From positions 1-40,616 of the forward strand of contig JAKSJK010000014.1 in the NCBI GenBank assembly GCA_024398095.1: a DNA stretch of 40,616 bases, given 5' to 3'. The notes beneath the pieces were generated by a model that was not told where the DNA came from, did no database searches, and was given only the letters and a program-made list of their open reading frames with translations. The stretch comes from Bacteroidales bacterium. GTDB taxonomy: Bacteria; Bacteroidota; Bacteroidia; Bacteroidales; UBA932. Below, one piece after another: positions 16,101 to 24,084 of this stretch (the first letter of the stretch is position 1; every line of letters starts with the position of its first letter). A program made the position numbers and the translations under genes.

Positions 16101-19100
16101 GTAACCCTCTGCGGATGACACCGCCGGGAGCCAGCTGCGGGACGGACGTCCCCATGCATCGTACTCCTGCAGGGTGATGAGCGTGCCGCCGTCCGGGCTC
16201 GCGCCGATGGAATGCCTCGCATAGTCACGGCCGAAGTCATCCTTGTAGGACTTCGTGCGCATGACATCCCCGATGCTGCCGTCACGGCTCACCTCCTCTG
16301 TGATGCTGTTCCAGCTGGACAGCTGCACGGCAGGCCTTTCCGGAAGCAGCGGCAGGCACTCCAGGCGGAACACTGCGGTGCTGTTCCCCATGTGTTCATT
16401 CGAGGAGGTAGGGGAAACCGCAGGCACTGGATCCTGATCAGCATCCTCATCCGGCAGAGCGCCCAGGTACAATCCCCTGTACTCCAGCACATACCTGTCG
16501 GGAGGAAGCGTGAGCACAATGCTGTCCCGTCCGTCCGCAAGGCGGCATTCCATCGTGGTCAGATCCACCTGGAAAGGCAGGCGGCAGAAGAGTTCCCTTC
16601 CGTTCTCATCTCCCTTCCAGAGGTTTGCGTGGAGCATCATGTCATACGAAAGAGCTGATTCGAGGACATCCCGGTCGCATATGAACCGAGGGATGCGGAA
16701 TCCCACGGTCATCTCGTCGTCCGTGACGAACTGTGCCGCATATGCGGCGGCGGAATTTCCTCCCTGGCGGTTCCACGAGAGCGGAATCTCCGTGGCGTGT
16801 CCTCTGGTGAGGGTGTACGAGGATGGCTCCGGGATTATCGGATCGGATGCCGAAGACAGGTCGATCCAACCCTCCGTGGCCTGCACGTCATCGTTGGCAA
16901 GCCCGTTGTGGAGATGGTAGTCATACCGGCTGACCGTCCTGTGGGCGCTTGTCCCGTTCGGGCGTGCCTGCTCGAACCAGCTTTCCCTGAGACGCCCCAG
17001 GGCGTCGTAGCCGTACTGCATCATGAAGCGGTCGGGGCTCATCTGCGCGGTCAGCTGGAGGTTCCCGTCGTAGAAGTATCTAGAGGCCATCACCCCGTCC
17101 GGCAGGACGAGATCGTCGTACAGGTCCGGGGGCAGGTATGTGTCCACCGGCGGGTTGCTCTGCACTGAAGGCTGCTGGAGAGCCGCATATCCGTCATAGG
17201 TCATGCCGTCGATGCGGGCGGAGAGCACCTGACCGTCGCGACCCCAGAGGAGCACGCTGTGACGGCCCTGCTCCACGATCTCAGTCGGATTGCCCCAGAT
17301 GTCGGCGGACAGCGCCTCGTACACCGTCCACGGTTCAGGATGCTCAGATGTGGACTGCTGGATGCTTTCCGGATACGGCAGCGCACGGCCATCCGAGCGG
17401 GCGTTCGCGAGATGCTGGGATATGGTGGAGGACTGGCCGTCAAGCGTCGTGGTGGTGCTGACGGGAAGATTGAGGATGTGGGCGGACTGCAGCCATGCGT
17501 AGGCTGGGTCTTCCACGGCATAGCGCATGTGCTGCACCCTGACGCGGCTGTCGGACAGGTATGACCGCTTCTCCACCGGCAGGAATGAGGCATTGTAGTC
17601 CGTCTCCTCACGTGTGGTCAGCGGCGTCTGGCCGTCGTATTGCGTCGTCTCGGTGGACACCGGCAAGTAACTGCCGGTCAAGGTATCGGTGAGCCAGCCG
17701 ATGTCGGCATGCACATGGTTGGCCGGATCTGCGCACACCGTCAGGTAGCGCTGGGTGGCTGTCAGCAGGGAGTCCGCGTTCACAAGGGCGTAGCGGGTGT
17801 CCTCGCGGCGCACCAGCGAACCGTCCGAGGAGAAGAAATCCTTGCGGAGGAGCTGGCCGCGCTCCAGGGATCGGCTCGTATATGGGAGTCCCATGCCGCT
17901 TGCAGTGATGTTGGCGCTGCGTACGGCAGGAGCGTCATCGTGGCAGTCGCCGAAGATGTCGGTGCCGTAGTTGCTGTAATGGTAGACCGTGCAGCCGGCA
18001 GAACGGCCGTCCGCGTCGATTCGCTCCTCCAGGACGCAGGAATAGGAGACCGGCGGAGTGTTCATCCTGGTGACTGGCGGAGGGAACCCACCCTCTCCCG
18101 TCATGGACAAAAGGAGATTGTCACCTGCAGGAGATTGCATTCTGTATCTGACCAGATAAGGGATGACCGGCCCGGCTATTCCGGAGGAGCGGGACGAGCC
18201 CATGGATTCGCGATAGTGGTAGCGTGTACTGGTCACAAGGCTGTCCAGCCTGTCGTAGTTGCTGATCTGCCGGATGCGCAGGCCTCCGGCCATTCCCATC
18301 GTGTCGACAGGCGCGAGTCCGGGGATGAGGACGGAGCGGGAGAAGTCGTGGTTCTCGTATTCGTACTCGCTGCGGCCGCCGGTCGGCCAGGTCACGGACT
18401 TCAGGGTCTCATACTTTGAGGCCGGGACACTGATCGGGGAATTCCCAGGCCCCGGCCAATTCTCGGCAGGGTGCCACTCGGTGCCGTTGTAGAAACCCCA
18501 CCTGTCAGTGCGGGGGAAGACAAAATTCCTCGGCATGGAACCGCCGTTGTAGGTGAAGGAGTACTCGGGCATGTCCACATCCGAGTCATTCTCAGGGATG
18601 CGGTACACCGGAATCATCAGACCGCCTCCGCTGATGTAGTCAGGTGCGACCGGATATATCCCGGCACGCCATGCGATGCGGTCTATCTTCCTGCGGTTGC
18701 CAGTGACATGGGAGAAGAAGATGCTCATGTCCCGTCCGCCGCGGATGTTGTCTATGCTGATGCGGTAGAGGAAGTAGCTGCGGAGATGGCCCGCGATGCT
18801 CTCGCGCACCTCGGAGGGGGTGCTGCCGCTGATCTCGGGGAAGAGCTTGCGGAACTGCCCGGCCGGGTCCTCCTGGACCATGGAGTAGCGGTCGGTGCGG
18901 TAGAGGCCGTCCGAGCCGGAACGGTCCCAGTAGAGGGCCTCGCCGCTCTCGTGGGCGTAGATGTCACCGTAGTGGATGTCTGGATGGTATTCGAAGGAGA
19001 TGCGCTCGTTGGGCGTCGTGATGCTGCGCAGGTTGACGCTGTACAGGAGGAAACCCGTGAAAGCGGATCGGCCTTGGCTGTTGGAGTATAGGTAGCCCGG

Positions 19101-20045
19101 TGACGAAAAGCCGAGTGGAGCCTCGAGGGATGACCCTCCCGGGGAATAGCGCAGGTCAACCATGATGGATTCCTCGGAGATGTCGTGCAGGTAGTCATAG
19201 CTCACCGTGTAGCCCTCCGGGGTCTCGATCCTCTTGAGATGCCATGCCGTCGCCACGATCTCGCCGTTGCTGCGCGAGTAGTACGGGATGCTGAAGTCCG
19301 TGGCGTCGACACCGCCGAAGGTGTAGCGCACGCCGTCGTCGGCAACGAGCGTAAAGCGGATGAAGAAGCAGTCCTTGTACCTGCGACCCTCCCATCGGTC
19401 TATGCCGGGTATCCTGGAAGTCAGATCACTGCAGTCCGCAAAGCCGTTCGACGGATTGAACTCGACCTTGACATCGCGGTCGCACACCACCGTCCATCCT
19501 CCGTTCTCATTGAGATAGAAGTTTCCGCTGCAGCCCGGCAGCGTGAACGAGAACTCATCGGCCGACAGCTCGTACCAGCTGTCGTCATCCACGGAACTGC
19601 CGCTCAGGTGGTCGCGGGTGATGCCGGCGAAAAGAGTGGGATCATCCACGACATCGTGCATGTCGCCCGTATGCCAGTAGTAGCCGTTGCCCACAGAAGC
19701 ACCGCGTGAGCGTGTCTCGTCGCAGACCCCACGTACCGAGCGGGAGATCGAGAAGTCCGCCGCGAGGGACCAGCCCAGACCAAGGCAGCCTGGAGGATCA
19801 TTCGGGCGGACGGATCCCAGATGGTAGTCCGCAGAGATTGGGAGGCTGTACTTCCCGAACTTCGCCTCGTGAAGCGGAATCGAAATGTTGGGTATGCCCG
19901 TGTACAGGCTCACCGGCACCTTGCCGTATTCCCCCAATCCCGACACCTCCGGGCTCGTCACGCTGTGCACTGGGACCACCTGGGCCTGGATTGGCCAAGT
20001 AATTGCAAACGCAAGGAGAAGGGAGATCAGGGAATGATGTTTCAT
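13101..20045 (-). CDS. Giant secreted RHS/YD-repeat protein with exchangeable tip
   Basis: A 2314-aa RHS protein of the Bacteroidetes type. A signal peptide (about 1-21, ending PIQAQ) sends it across the inner membrane. The N-terminal region (GLGEYGKVPVSLYTGIPNIS onward) and many YD-type repeats (YDALGRL, YDGMDRLVA, YDNQERLL, YDGLDRLTA) build a predicted shell. A DUF6443-like segment is suggested by YEQSPLDRVLGTCGPGEDWH. The conserved core runs from YLRDHLGNNRV (about 1992) to YDFEARLYDPALGRFLQPDP and SPYGYCHNVPIMNVDPTG, ending at residue 2140. The 174-residue tail that follows has hydrophobic Gly/Ala-rich segments (VLAIAGGVCTFSFCLG, SIGLGTSYVISGIL) and no recognised enzyme motif. GC drops abruptly at about 13680, just before the core ends (44 of 60 in 15001-15060, 19 of 60 in 13261-13320), as expected for tip replacement. 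A coupled 51-aa lipopeptide gene follows. Confidence 0.9.
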   Translation of the reverse strand: MKHHSLISLLLAFAITWPIQAQVVPVHSVTSPEVSGLGEYGKVPVSLYTGIPNISIPLHEAKFGKYSLPISADYHLGSVRPNDPPGCLGLGWSLAADFSISRSVRGVCDETRSRGASVGNGYYWHTGDMHDVVDDPTLFAGITRDHLSGSSVDDDSWYELSADEFSFTLPGCSGNFYLNENGGWTVVCDRDVKVEFNPSNGFADCSDLTSRIPGIDRWEGRRYKDCFFIRFTLVADDGVRYTFGGVDATDFSIPYYSRSNGEIVATAWHLKRIETPEGYTVSYDYLHDISEESIMVDLRYSPGGSSLEAPLGFSSPGYLYSNSQGRSAFTGFLLYSVNLRSITTPNERISFEYHPDIHYGDIYAHESGEALYWDRSGSDGLYRTDRYSMVQEDPAGQFRKLFPEISGSTPSEVRESIAGHLRSYFLYRISIDNIRGGRDMSIFFSHVTGNRRKIDRIAWRAGIYPVAPDYISGGGLMIPVYRIPENDSDVDMPEYSFTYNGGSMPRNFVFPRTDRWGFYNGTEWHPAENWPGPGNSPISVPASKYETLKSVTWPTGGRSEYEYENHDFSRSVLIPGLAPVDTMGMAGGLRIRQISNYDRLDSLVTSTRYHYRESMGSSRSSGIAGPVIPYLVRYRMQSPAGDNLLLSMTGEGGFPPPVTRMNTPPVSYSCVLEERIDADGRSAGCTVYHYSNYGTDIFGDCHDDAPAVRSANITASGMGLPYTSRSLERGQLLRKDFFSSDGSLVRREDTRYALVNADSLLTATQRYLTVCADPANHVHADIGWLTDTLTGSYLPVSTETTQYDGQTPLTTREETDYNASFLPVEKRSYLSDSRVRVQHMRYAVEDPAYAWLQSAHILNLPVSTTTTLDGQSSTISQHLANARSDGRALPYPESIQQSTSEHPEPWTVYEALSADIWGNPTEIVEQGRHSVLLWGRDGQVLSARIDGMTYDGYAALQQPSVQSNPPVDTYLPPDLYDDLVLPDGVMASRYFYDGNLQLTAQMSPDRFMMQYGYDALGRLRESWFEQARPNGTSAHRTVSRYDYHLHNGLANDDVQATEGWIDLSSASDPIIPEPSSYTLTRGHATEIPLSWNRQGGNSAAAYAAQFVTDDEMTVGFRIPRFICDRDVLESALSYDMMLHANLWKGDENGRELFCRLPFQVDLTTMECRLADGRDSIVLTLPPDRYVLEYRGLYLGALPDEDADQDPVPAVSPTSSNEHMGNSTAVFRLECLPLLPERPAVQLSSWNSITEEVSRDGSIGDVMRTKSYKDDFGRDYARHSIGASPDGGTLITLQEYDAWGRPSRSWLPAVSSAEGYHSGATQLRSWSVQSNGDASPYSVTTYEQSPLDRVLGTCGPGEDWHSHGKSVRTSYLTNETTEPELSCLDLSVSFDGSGCTLTSSGVFASGSLSVVMTEDEDGNTAYEFTDRLGRKLLARKILADGSGNIRLHDTYYIYDGMDRLVAVLPPALSEKLTQSQATQADIDRYAYLYRYDGRGRQCMKKLPGAQWRHSVYDGADRIVFEQDGNRRQEGRAVCHLYDIHGRECVRLSVRRTLSAGQMCEGIPFVRHVGANGQFGGYGFEGDTLLLEDAQILSLSYYDSYGFMNGPATGLPSDAAQDSSVNPAPTGLQTGSWTALIEEGHVTGEGVWTGMWYDRRGRMIHSRSAWPQGGLQTEDVAYDFLGSPVEKHLTQRHHSGADTVSEDLLYTYDNQERLLTVSHSLNGAPYVQLQSNTYDALGRLSATSHGTSASLTEQRSYNVRSQPTSISSGLFTEHLYYNAARAASSVPRYNGNISSMTWKASGDSWMRIYDFGYDGLDRLTAARYLNENIALCCDNYSAEFAYDIQGNVTSVSRRSMSGRNSVLLDNLQLTYDGNRLVSVEDSATSSQGKAMGFRDMAHEECEYGYDANGNTVRDLNRGVGSVCYDVTDHPSVILADSVRVGYGYLASGIKTRASVSSPRDSIVTEYRGNHVWRNGRLSYILFDGGYMDCEASGTPYVFYLRDHLGNNRVAALSTGEVLQVNNYYPFGLNFATNEQSSTRQPGRPVLMSDDPFDGTIGGAIDIPLDPGEDIILVIPREDQPWRFGGKELLSASSLDLYDFEARLYDPALGRFLQPDPMAEKYYDVSPYGYCHNVPIMNVDPTGTVDWNTVGSGVLAIAGGVCTFSFCLGANLESGGIASALLVPFAIEGLGSIGLGTSYVISGILSTPAENDQSSNLIMSPSNGLAKSVAQIMNIDSAPLEGATGFMVGILSCINGHPIFTAISMSTTVLPIIFDSNEENNSGGTMTGKTKNDSCCDVPDLLDQYQMLFLYHESKQR

Positions 20046-20079
20046 TGCGGATAGTTATTGATTTGTTTCTATCTAGACC

Positions 20080-20106
20080 GCGCAAATATAGCTATTTCGT
20101 CGGGAA
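20080..20106 (-). promoter_or_regulatory. Promoter of the RHS gene, near-copy of the MATE promoter
   Basis: TATATTTG (20090-20083) is the -7 element, about 37 bases before ATG 20045. The 27 bases match 11591-11617 at 26 positions. It overlaps the last codons of the GH127-like gene. No TTG is found at 18-19 bases, so the -33 element is poorer than in the MATE copy. Confidence 0.6.
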
Positions 20107-22092
20107 TAGCGTCAATCGGAGCGTGGTACTTCCGTAAGGGACGAGTTCGATGTACTTTTCTTCACCTTCGGTTTCAATGTCCTGAGGTACCCTGCTGGTG
20201 AAGATGCCTTCGTCCAGTTTCCAGCCGACAACTGACTTGACAGGAACTCTCACATAGCACGGAACAGATTCAGGGTCAAATGGATAACCTTCAGCCCCGG
20301 TGGAAACAAACTCTGGCTCAGAAGACTTGGTGAGGGCGTAGTTCCAGTCTGCTGCCGGGGTGATGTTCCAGCACTTGAAGTCCGGATTGCCCGGCACCTT
20401 GCCATGGATGTATTCATAGTACTCGGTGTCTTCCTCCCACTCCGAAGGGATGGAGTACGAGAACAGGAGCGGGCCCCTGGTGATGTAGGAGTAGGCATCG
20501 AGAGAATCAGCCTTGCATAACGGATACTGCTCCCTGCTGCCCTGAGGCAGGAGTCCTTCGGCGTTGGTACTGTGAAAATCGATAATCTCCGTATTTAAAT
20601 CAAAGGCCAGTTCAAGTACATCTCCCTTCTTCCAGTTGCGTCTGATTGTGGCGAAGCCCTTGCCGTTGTCGCAAACTTTTACCGACTTGCCATTGAGTCG
20701 GGCAGTCATATTGCCATGGCACCAGAGAGGGATACGGAAACTAAGGGCGAACTTGGAAGTCTCCTCAACCACGAAGCGTACAGTATCCTCGAAAGGATAG
20801 TTGGTCTCTTCGGAAATCTTTACGCTGCTGCCATTTCCGAGCTCGGTGGAAATCTTCGAAGGGCCGTAAAGAGCAGCCACGATTTCATCGGTAGAAGTAC
20901 CCTGGAGCCACATGCGGGCCACATAGTTCGGCATGAATCGCTGCACGTTTCCGGCACAGCACTCGGTCTGGTGGGTAGGCCTATAGGCCATCCAGGTGCG
21001 TCCATGGTTGAACTTGCAGTGATTGGAGTGGCCGGTCGCGATGAACTGGTTCGGAGCCGAAAAATACTGCAAGGTCTTGAAGTCCTTTGTGACAGCACCG
21101 ACGCCGGCATTGAAGGTTGCTCTCTCGATGTCATCTGCCCATCGGGCCTCGCCGGTTGTCATCAGGAAGTAGCCCAGAGACCATGGATAGTCTGTGCCCA
21201 CGCAGGTCTCGTGTGCGGCCAGGGATCCGTTGCCTATCAGGTACTCGGCAGATGAAGGAAGGCCGTCTGCGAGAAGATGGTATTTCTCCAGTTTTGCATG
21301 TGCGCTGCGGGCCAGTTCCAGACACTTCGGGTTGCCGGAATAGGCATAGAGCATCATCGGGAGCTTCAGGTATTCAGAATAGGTAACTCCATGGCAGTCA
21401 ATTGGTTCAGAGCTTACACACAGAGTGGAATCCAGAGAGAAGCCGCCCTTGTCCCAGGACTCGCAGGCGAAGTCGAGAAGTTCCTTTTCTCCCGTTTTCC
21501 AGTAGGTCCAGAGCATGCCTTCGATAGTCATGATGTTACGCTTGTGATTTATTTCCATGCGACCCGGATAGCTCATGTAATGCTTCCGGAGCGCCGGGAT
21601 TATCCTCTCGTCTCCAGTAGCCTCATAGGTCGCCTGCATGGCTCTGAAGAACACGGCGAAAGGCCAGAGGTAGTGTTCCTGATTGATTCCAAGTTCCCCA
21701 TTCTCGTCGGCATGGGACAGGGTGTAATCAAGAGATTTCTCCGCTATGTCGAGCATCTGTTCATCACCGGTGATGTAGCCAAGCCTCATGGCACCGTCGG
21801 TGAAGTAGGCACTCTGCTCGAAACGCCACCAGTCGCTGCCGTAATTGCCGTTGCGCTGGGTCTCCCCCATCCACATCGCGGTGTTGAATGGGTACGCAAG
21901 TGCCTCGCGATGGCCAGTCATGCCTTCCAGCTGGCGGTCCAGGAATTCCTTGATCCAGCCTTGGGGTTCAACAGAGCCGAGGTACCCTTCGGCATAGGTT
22001 CCGTAAGGAGCAACTTCAGGATTGCGTTCGGTGCACGCAGCCATTATGAGGGCTGTAACCGTCAGAAAGATTAGTTTGAGTGTTTTTTCCAT
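20092..22092 (-). CDS. GH127-like (DUF1680) beta-L-arabinofuranosidase-type lipoprotein
   Basis: A 666-aa exported glycoside hydrolase candidate. The signal MEKTLKLIFLTVTALIMAAC ends in a lipobox with Cys20. The N-terminal half is an (alpha/alpha)6 barrel of the DUF1680/GH127 type; the C-terminal half (about 420-660) holds beta-domains. In the characterised GH127 enzyme HypBA1, a Glu-x-Cys and a Cys-Cys pair bind zinc and one of the latter cysteines is the nucleophile. Here these are Glu295-Thr-Cys297 (HETCVG) and Cys378-Cys379 (TECCAGN), so catalysis looks intact. The substrate is likely a plant- or host-derived glycan, but no SusC/SusD genes or other hydrolases are nearby. Transcription probably starts at TAAATTTG only four bases before ATG 22092. 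Confidence 0.82.
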   Translation of the reverse strand: MEKTLKLIFLTVTALIMAACTERNPEVAPYGTYAEGYLGSVEPQGWIKEFLDRQLEGMTGHREALAYPFNTAMWMGETQRNGNYGSDWWRFEQSAYFTDGAMRLGYITGDEQMLDIAEKSLDYTLSHADENGELGINQEHYLWPFAVFFRAMQATYEATGDERIIPALRKHYMSYPGRMEINHKRNIMTIEGMLWTYWKTGEKELLDFACESWDKGGFSLDSTLCVSSEPIDCHGVTYSEYLKLPMMLYAYSGNPKCLELARSAHAKLEKYHLLADGLPSSAEYLIGNGSLAAHETCVGTDYPWSLGYFLMTTGEARWADDIERATFNAGVGAVTKDFKTLQYFSAPNQFIATGHSNHCKFNHGRTWMAYRPTHQTECCAGNVQRFMPNYVARMWLQGTSTDEIVAALYGPSKISTELGNGSSVKISEETNYPFEDTVRFVVEETSKFALSFRIPLWCHGNMTARLNGKSVKVCDNGKGFATIRRNWKKGDVLELAFDLNTEIIDFHSTNAEGLLPQGSREQYPLCKADSLDAYSYITRGPLLFSYSIPSEWEEDTEYYEYIHGKVPGNPDFKCWNITPAADWNYALTKSSEPEFVSTGAEGYPFDPESVPCYVRVPVKSVVGWKLDEGIFTSRVPQDIETEGEEKYIELVPYGSTTLRLTLFPTK

Positions 22093-22096
22093 ATCT

Positions 22097-22104
22097 CAAA
22101 TTTA
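22097..22104 (-). promoter_or_regulatory. -7 element of the GH127-like gene
   Basis: TAAATTTG on the minus strand, followed by AGAT and then ATG 22092. There is no room for a normal leader. No -33 match is found at 19 bases. Confidence 0.5.
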
Positions 22105-22117
22105 GACATATTTTTCA

Positions 22118-22125
22118 TATATTTG
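22118..22125 (+). promoter_or_regulatory. -7 element of the acyltransferase operon
   Basis: TATATTTG on the plus strand, 18 bases before ATG 22144. It lies 13 bases from the opposing GH127-gene element, so the two divergent promoters are packed face to face. Confidence 0.5.
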
Positions 22126-22143
22126 TATTTGCAATACAACGGT

Positions 22144-23064
22144 ATGAAAGAAAAAATGACATTCGGAGCGCGCATTATCCGCGGTTTGATGTGGCTGCTG
22201 GGCCAGCAGCCGCTGAAGGTCCACTACATCTGGGCCGGAGGCATCGCATGGCTGCTGCGCTGTCCTCTGCACTATAGAAAGAAGGTCGTATACACGAATC
22301 TCACCAAGGCATTCCCGGAAAAATCATCCGAGGAGATCAACAAGATCGCAAAAGCCTATTACCAACACATGGGCGAGATGATAGTCGAGGCAATCTGGTT
22401 CGGAGGAAGCACCTACAAGCGTTTACGCAAGGCTCACATTGTAGAAATGGAGAATCCGGAGCTGTTGGGAGAACTCATGGCGGGAGGCAAGGCACTGGCC
22501 ATCTTCGACAGCCACTGCGGCAACTGGGAGCTGCTCGGTGGCTTCAAGACCTATAACTATAAAGAAAACATAGACTTTCCCATACACGAGGGCAATCTGC
22601 ACGTGGTCTACAAAAAACTGACGAACAAGACCTTCGACGATGTGTTCTATGCCAATAGGAAGGCTCCTGTAAAGGGCTACGAAGGAATGGTCGAGTCTGC
22701 CGGCCTGCTGCGTTTCTTCCTCAGCCACAAGGGACAGTCCTACGCCTGCCTGATCAACAACGACCAGTACCCGGGCAAGAATGGCGTGGAAATCGGAACA
22801 TTCCTCGGCCTTGAGACCACGGCATTCGAAGGCAGTTCCGCAATGGCCCACAAACTTGGCATGGCCGTTGCCTACATGTCCATGGTCAATGACCGTCAGG
22901 GGCACTACACCATCCGCTTCACCAAGCTCTCGGAAGATGCCTCAAAGGACGATCCGACCGAGATTACGAAGAAATACATGAGCCTCCTTGAGGCCGACAT
23001 CCGCGAAACCCCTCACAACTGGCTCTGGAGCCACAAAAGATGGAAAAACCTCCGCATATACTAA
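22144..23064 (+). CDS. Lipid A acyltransferase (LpxL/HtrB-like)
   Basis: A 306-aa membrane-associated acyltransferase of the LpxL/LpxM/HtrB family, which transfers fatty acyl chains during lipid A or related lipid synthesis at the inner membrane. The catalytic HX4(D/E) motif is His124-CGNW-Glu129 in FDSHCGNWELLGG. The typical KAFPEKSSEEINKIAKAYYQ (reading NLTKAFPEKS.) and YYQHMGEMIVEAIW segments precede it, and an NDQYPGKNG loop plus ETTAFEGSSAMAHKLG matches the second half of the family. The start is ATG 22144; the seven extra upstream codons would need TTG. The C-terminal NWLWSHKRWK ending is characteristic. It overlaps the DUF4831 gene by one base (TAATG). Confidence 0.87.
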   Translation: MKEKMTFGARIIRGLMWLLGQQPLKVHYIWAGGIAWLLRCPLHYRKKVVYTNLTKAFPEKSSEEINKIAKAYYQHMGEMIVEAIWFGGSTYKRLRKAHIVEMENPELLGELMAGGKALAIFDSHCGNWELLGGFKTYNYKENIDFPIHEGNLHVVYKKLTNKTFDDVFYANRKAPVKGYEGMVESAGLLRFFLSHKGQSYACLINNDQYPGKNGVEIGTFLGLETTAFEGSSAMAHKLGMAVAYMSMVNDRQGHYTIRFTKLSEDASKDDPTEITKKYMSLLEADIRETPHNWLWSHKRWKNLRIY

Positions 23065-24065
23065 TGAAAAGACTTATCATCGCAGCCGCACTGGCTGCAC
23101 TCTGCATCCCGTCACTTGCCCAGGATCCGGCAGGTGCGGTAGTATATTCACTGCCAAAGACCACTCTCACCTTTGATGTAGAGGCAGTGCAGGAAAGCTT
23201 CTACGCCGGCCCATACGCAAAATATGCGGCCAAGTACCTCGGCATCGAGGTCCGTACGGAGGACGAGGTCAACTGTCAGATCAGCAAAGTCACAATGACC
23301 CCGTATCTGGAGGCTGACCAGGACAGCAGGTTCACTCTCAACGTGCCCGCAAAGGCGAAGTCGTCATTCCTGAGCCTGACCGCGCAGGGGCTCGTGGCGT
23401 TCACAGACAATTCCCTCGGCGAGGCTGCAGTATGGAGATTTCCGTCGCCGAACAGGGCAGACTTCTCAGACAAGGGAGTCAGCTCGAACCTCAGTTCCGC
23501 AGAGACAACGCTATATGGCCAAAAAGGCGGCCAGAGCGTATCTGTGCAGCAGAATATGGTAGTGGAGAAATCCCCTGAAAAGCGTGCCGAAGAGACTGCA
23601 AACCTGATTTTCGAACTCCGCAAGAAGAGAGTCCAGATCGTGACCGGTGACACCGACGCCACCTACAGCGGCGAAGCCATGGGCGCAGCTATCGAAGAAA
23701 TAACCCGCCTGGAAAAAGAATATCTCAGCCTCTTTGCCGGCTACAGCGAATATAAGCCCGTCCAGATGCGCTACGAACTCGTGCCTCAGAAAGGCGAAGA
23801 CCAGAACTACGTCGTCTTCCGCGTATCCGACAAGGGCGGCCTCGTGGGCTCCGACGAGATCAGCGGCACACCTGTGATCCTGGAACTCACCCCGGAAGCC
23901 ATCTCAGCGGTCGAAGCTCCTGCAAAGCCTGCCAAAGGCAACTTCGCTACCATCAGAATCCCTGCCGTATGCCGTCTGAGACTCTTCAGGGGATCCGAAC
24001 TGCTGCTCCAGAGCCGCGTGCCTGTATACCAGCTCGGCGTAGAGTCCTACTACCCTATCCAGTAA
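23064..24065 (+). CDS. DUF4831 family secreted protein
   Basis: A 333-aa protein of the DUF4831 family, found mainly in Bacteroidetes and of unknown function. ATG 23064 gives a clean signal peptide (MKRLIIAAALAALCIPSLAQ, 20 residues), which is why I reject the start nine codons upstream inside the acyltransferase gene. The mature part begins with VVYSLPKTTLTFDVEA and YAGPYAKYAAKYLGI, both family features, and has an amphipathic central region (EETANLIFELRKKRVQIVTG). It ends without a sorting domain. Its stop-start overlap with the acyltransferase suggests a cell-envelope role, which is inference. Periplasmic location is most likely. Confidence 0.82.
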   Translation: MKRLIIAAALAALCIPSLAQDPAGAVVYSLPKTTLTFDVEAVQESFYAGPYAKYAAKYLGIEVRTEDEVNCQISKVTMTPYLEADQDSRFTLNVPAKAKSSFLSLTAQGLVAFTDNSLGEAAVWRFPSPNRADFSDKGVSSNLSSAETTLYGQKGGQSVSVQQNMVVEKSPEKRAEETANLIFELRKKRVQIVTGDTDATYSGEAMGAAIEEITRLEKEYLSLFAGYSEYKPVQMRYELVPQKGEDQNYVVFRVSDKGGLVGSDEISGTPVILELTPEAISAVEAPAKPAKGNFATIRIPAVCRLRLFRGSELLLQSRVPVYQLGVESYYPIQ

Positions 24066-24084
24066 ATTCAAACTTTTAACAGAT

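Noticed and set aside
13201-19700. Many long plus-strand open frames opposite the RHS gene
   Set aside because: They are shadows caused by the high GC content of the core; translations show no domains and are rich in Arg, Pro and Val.
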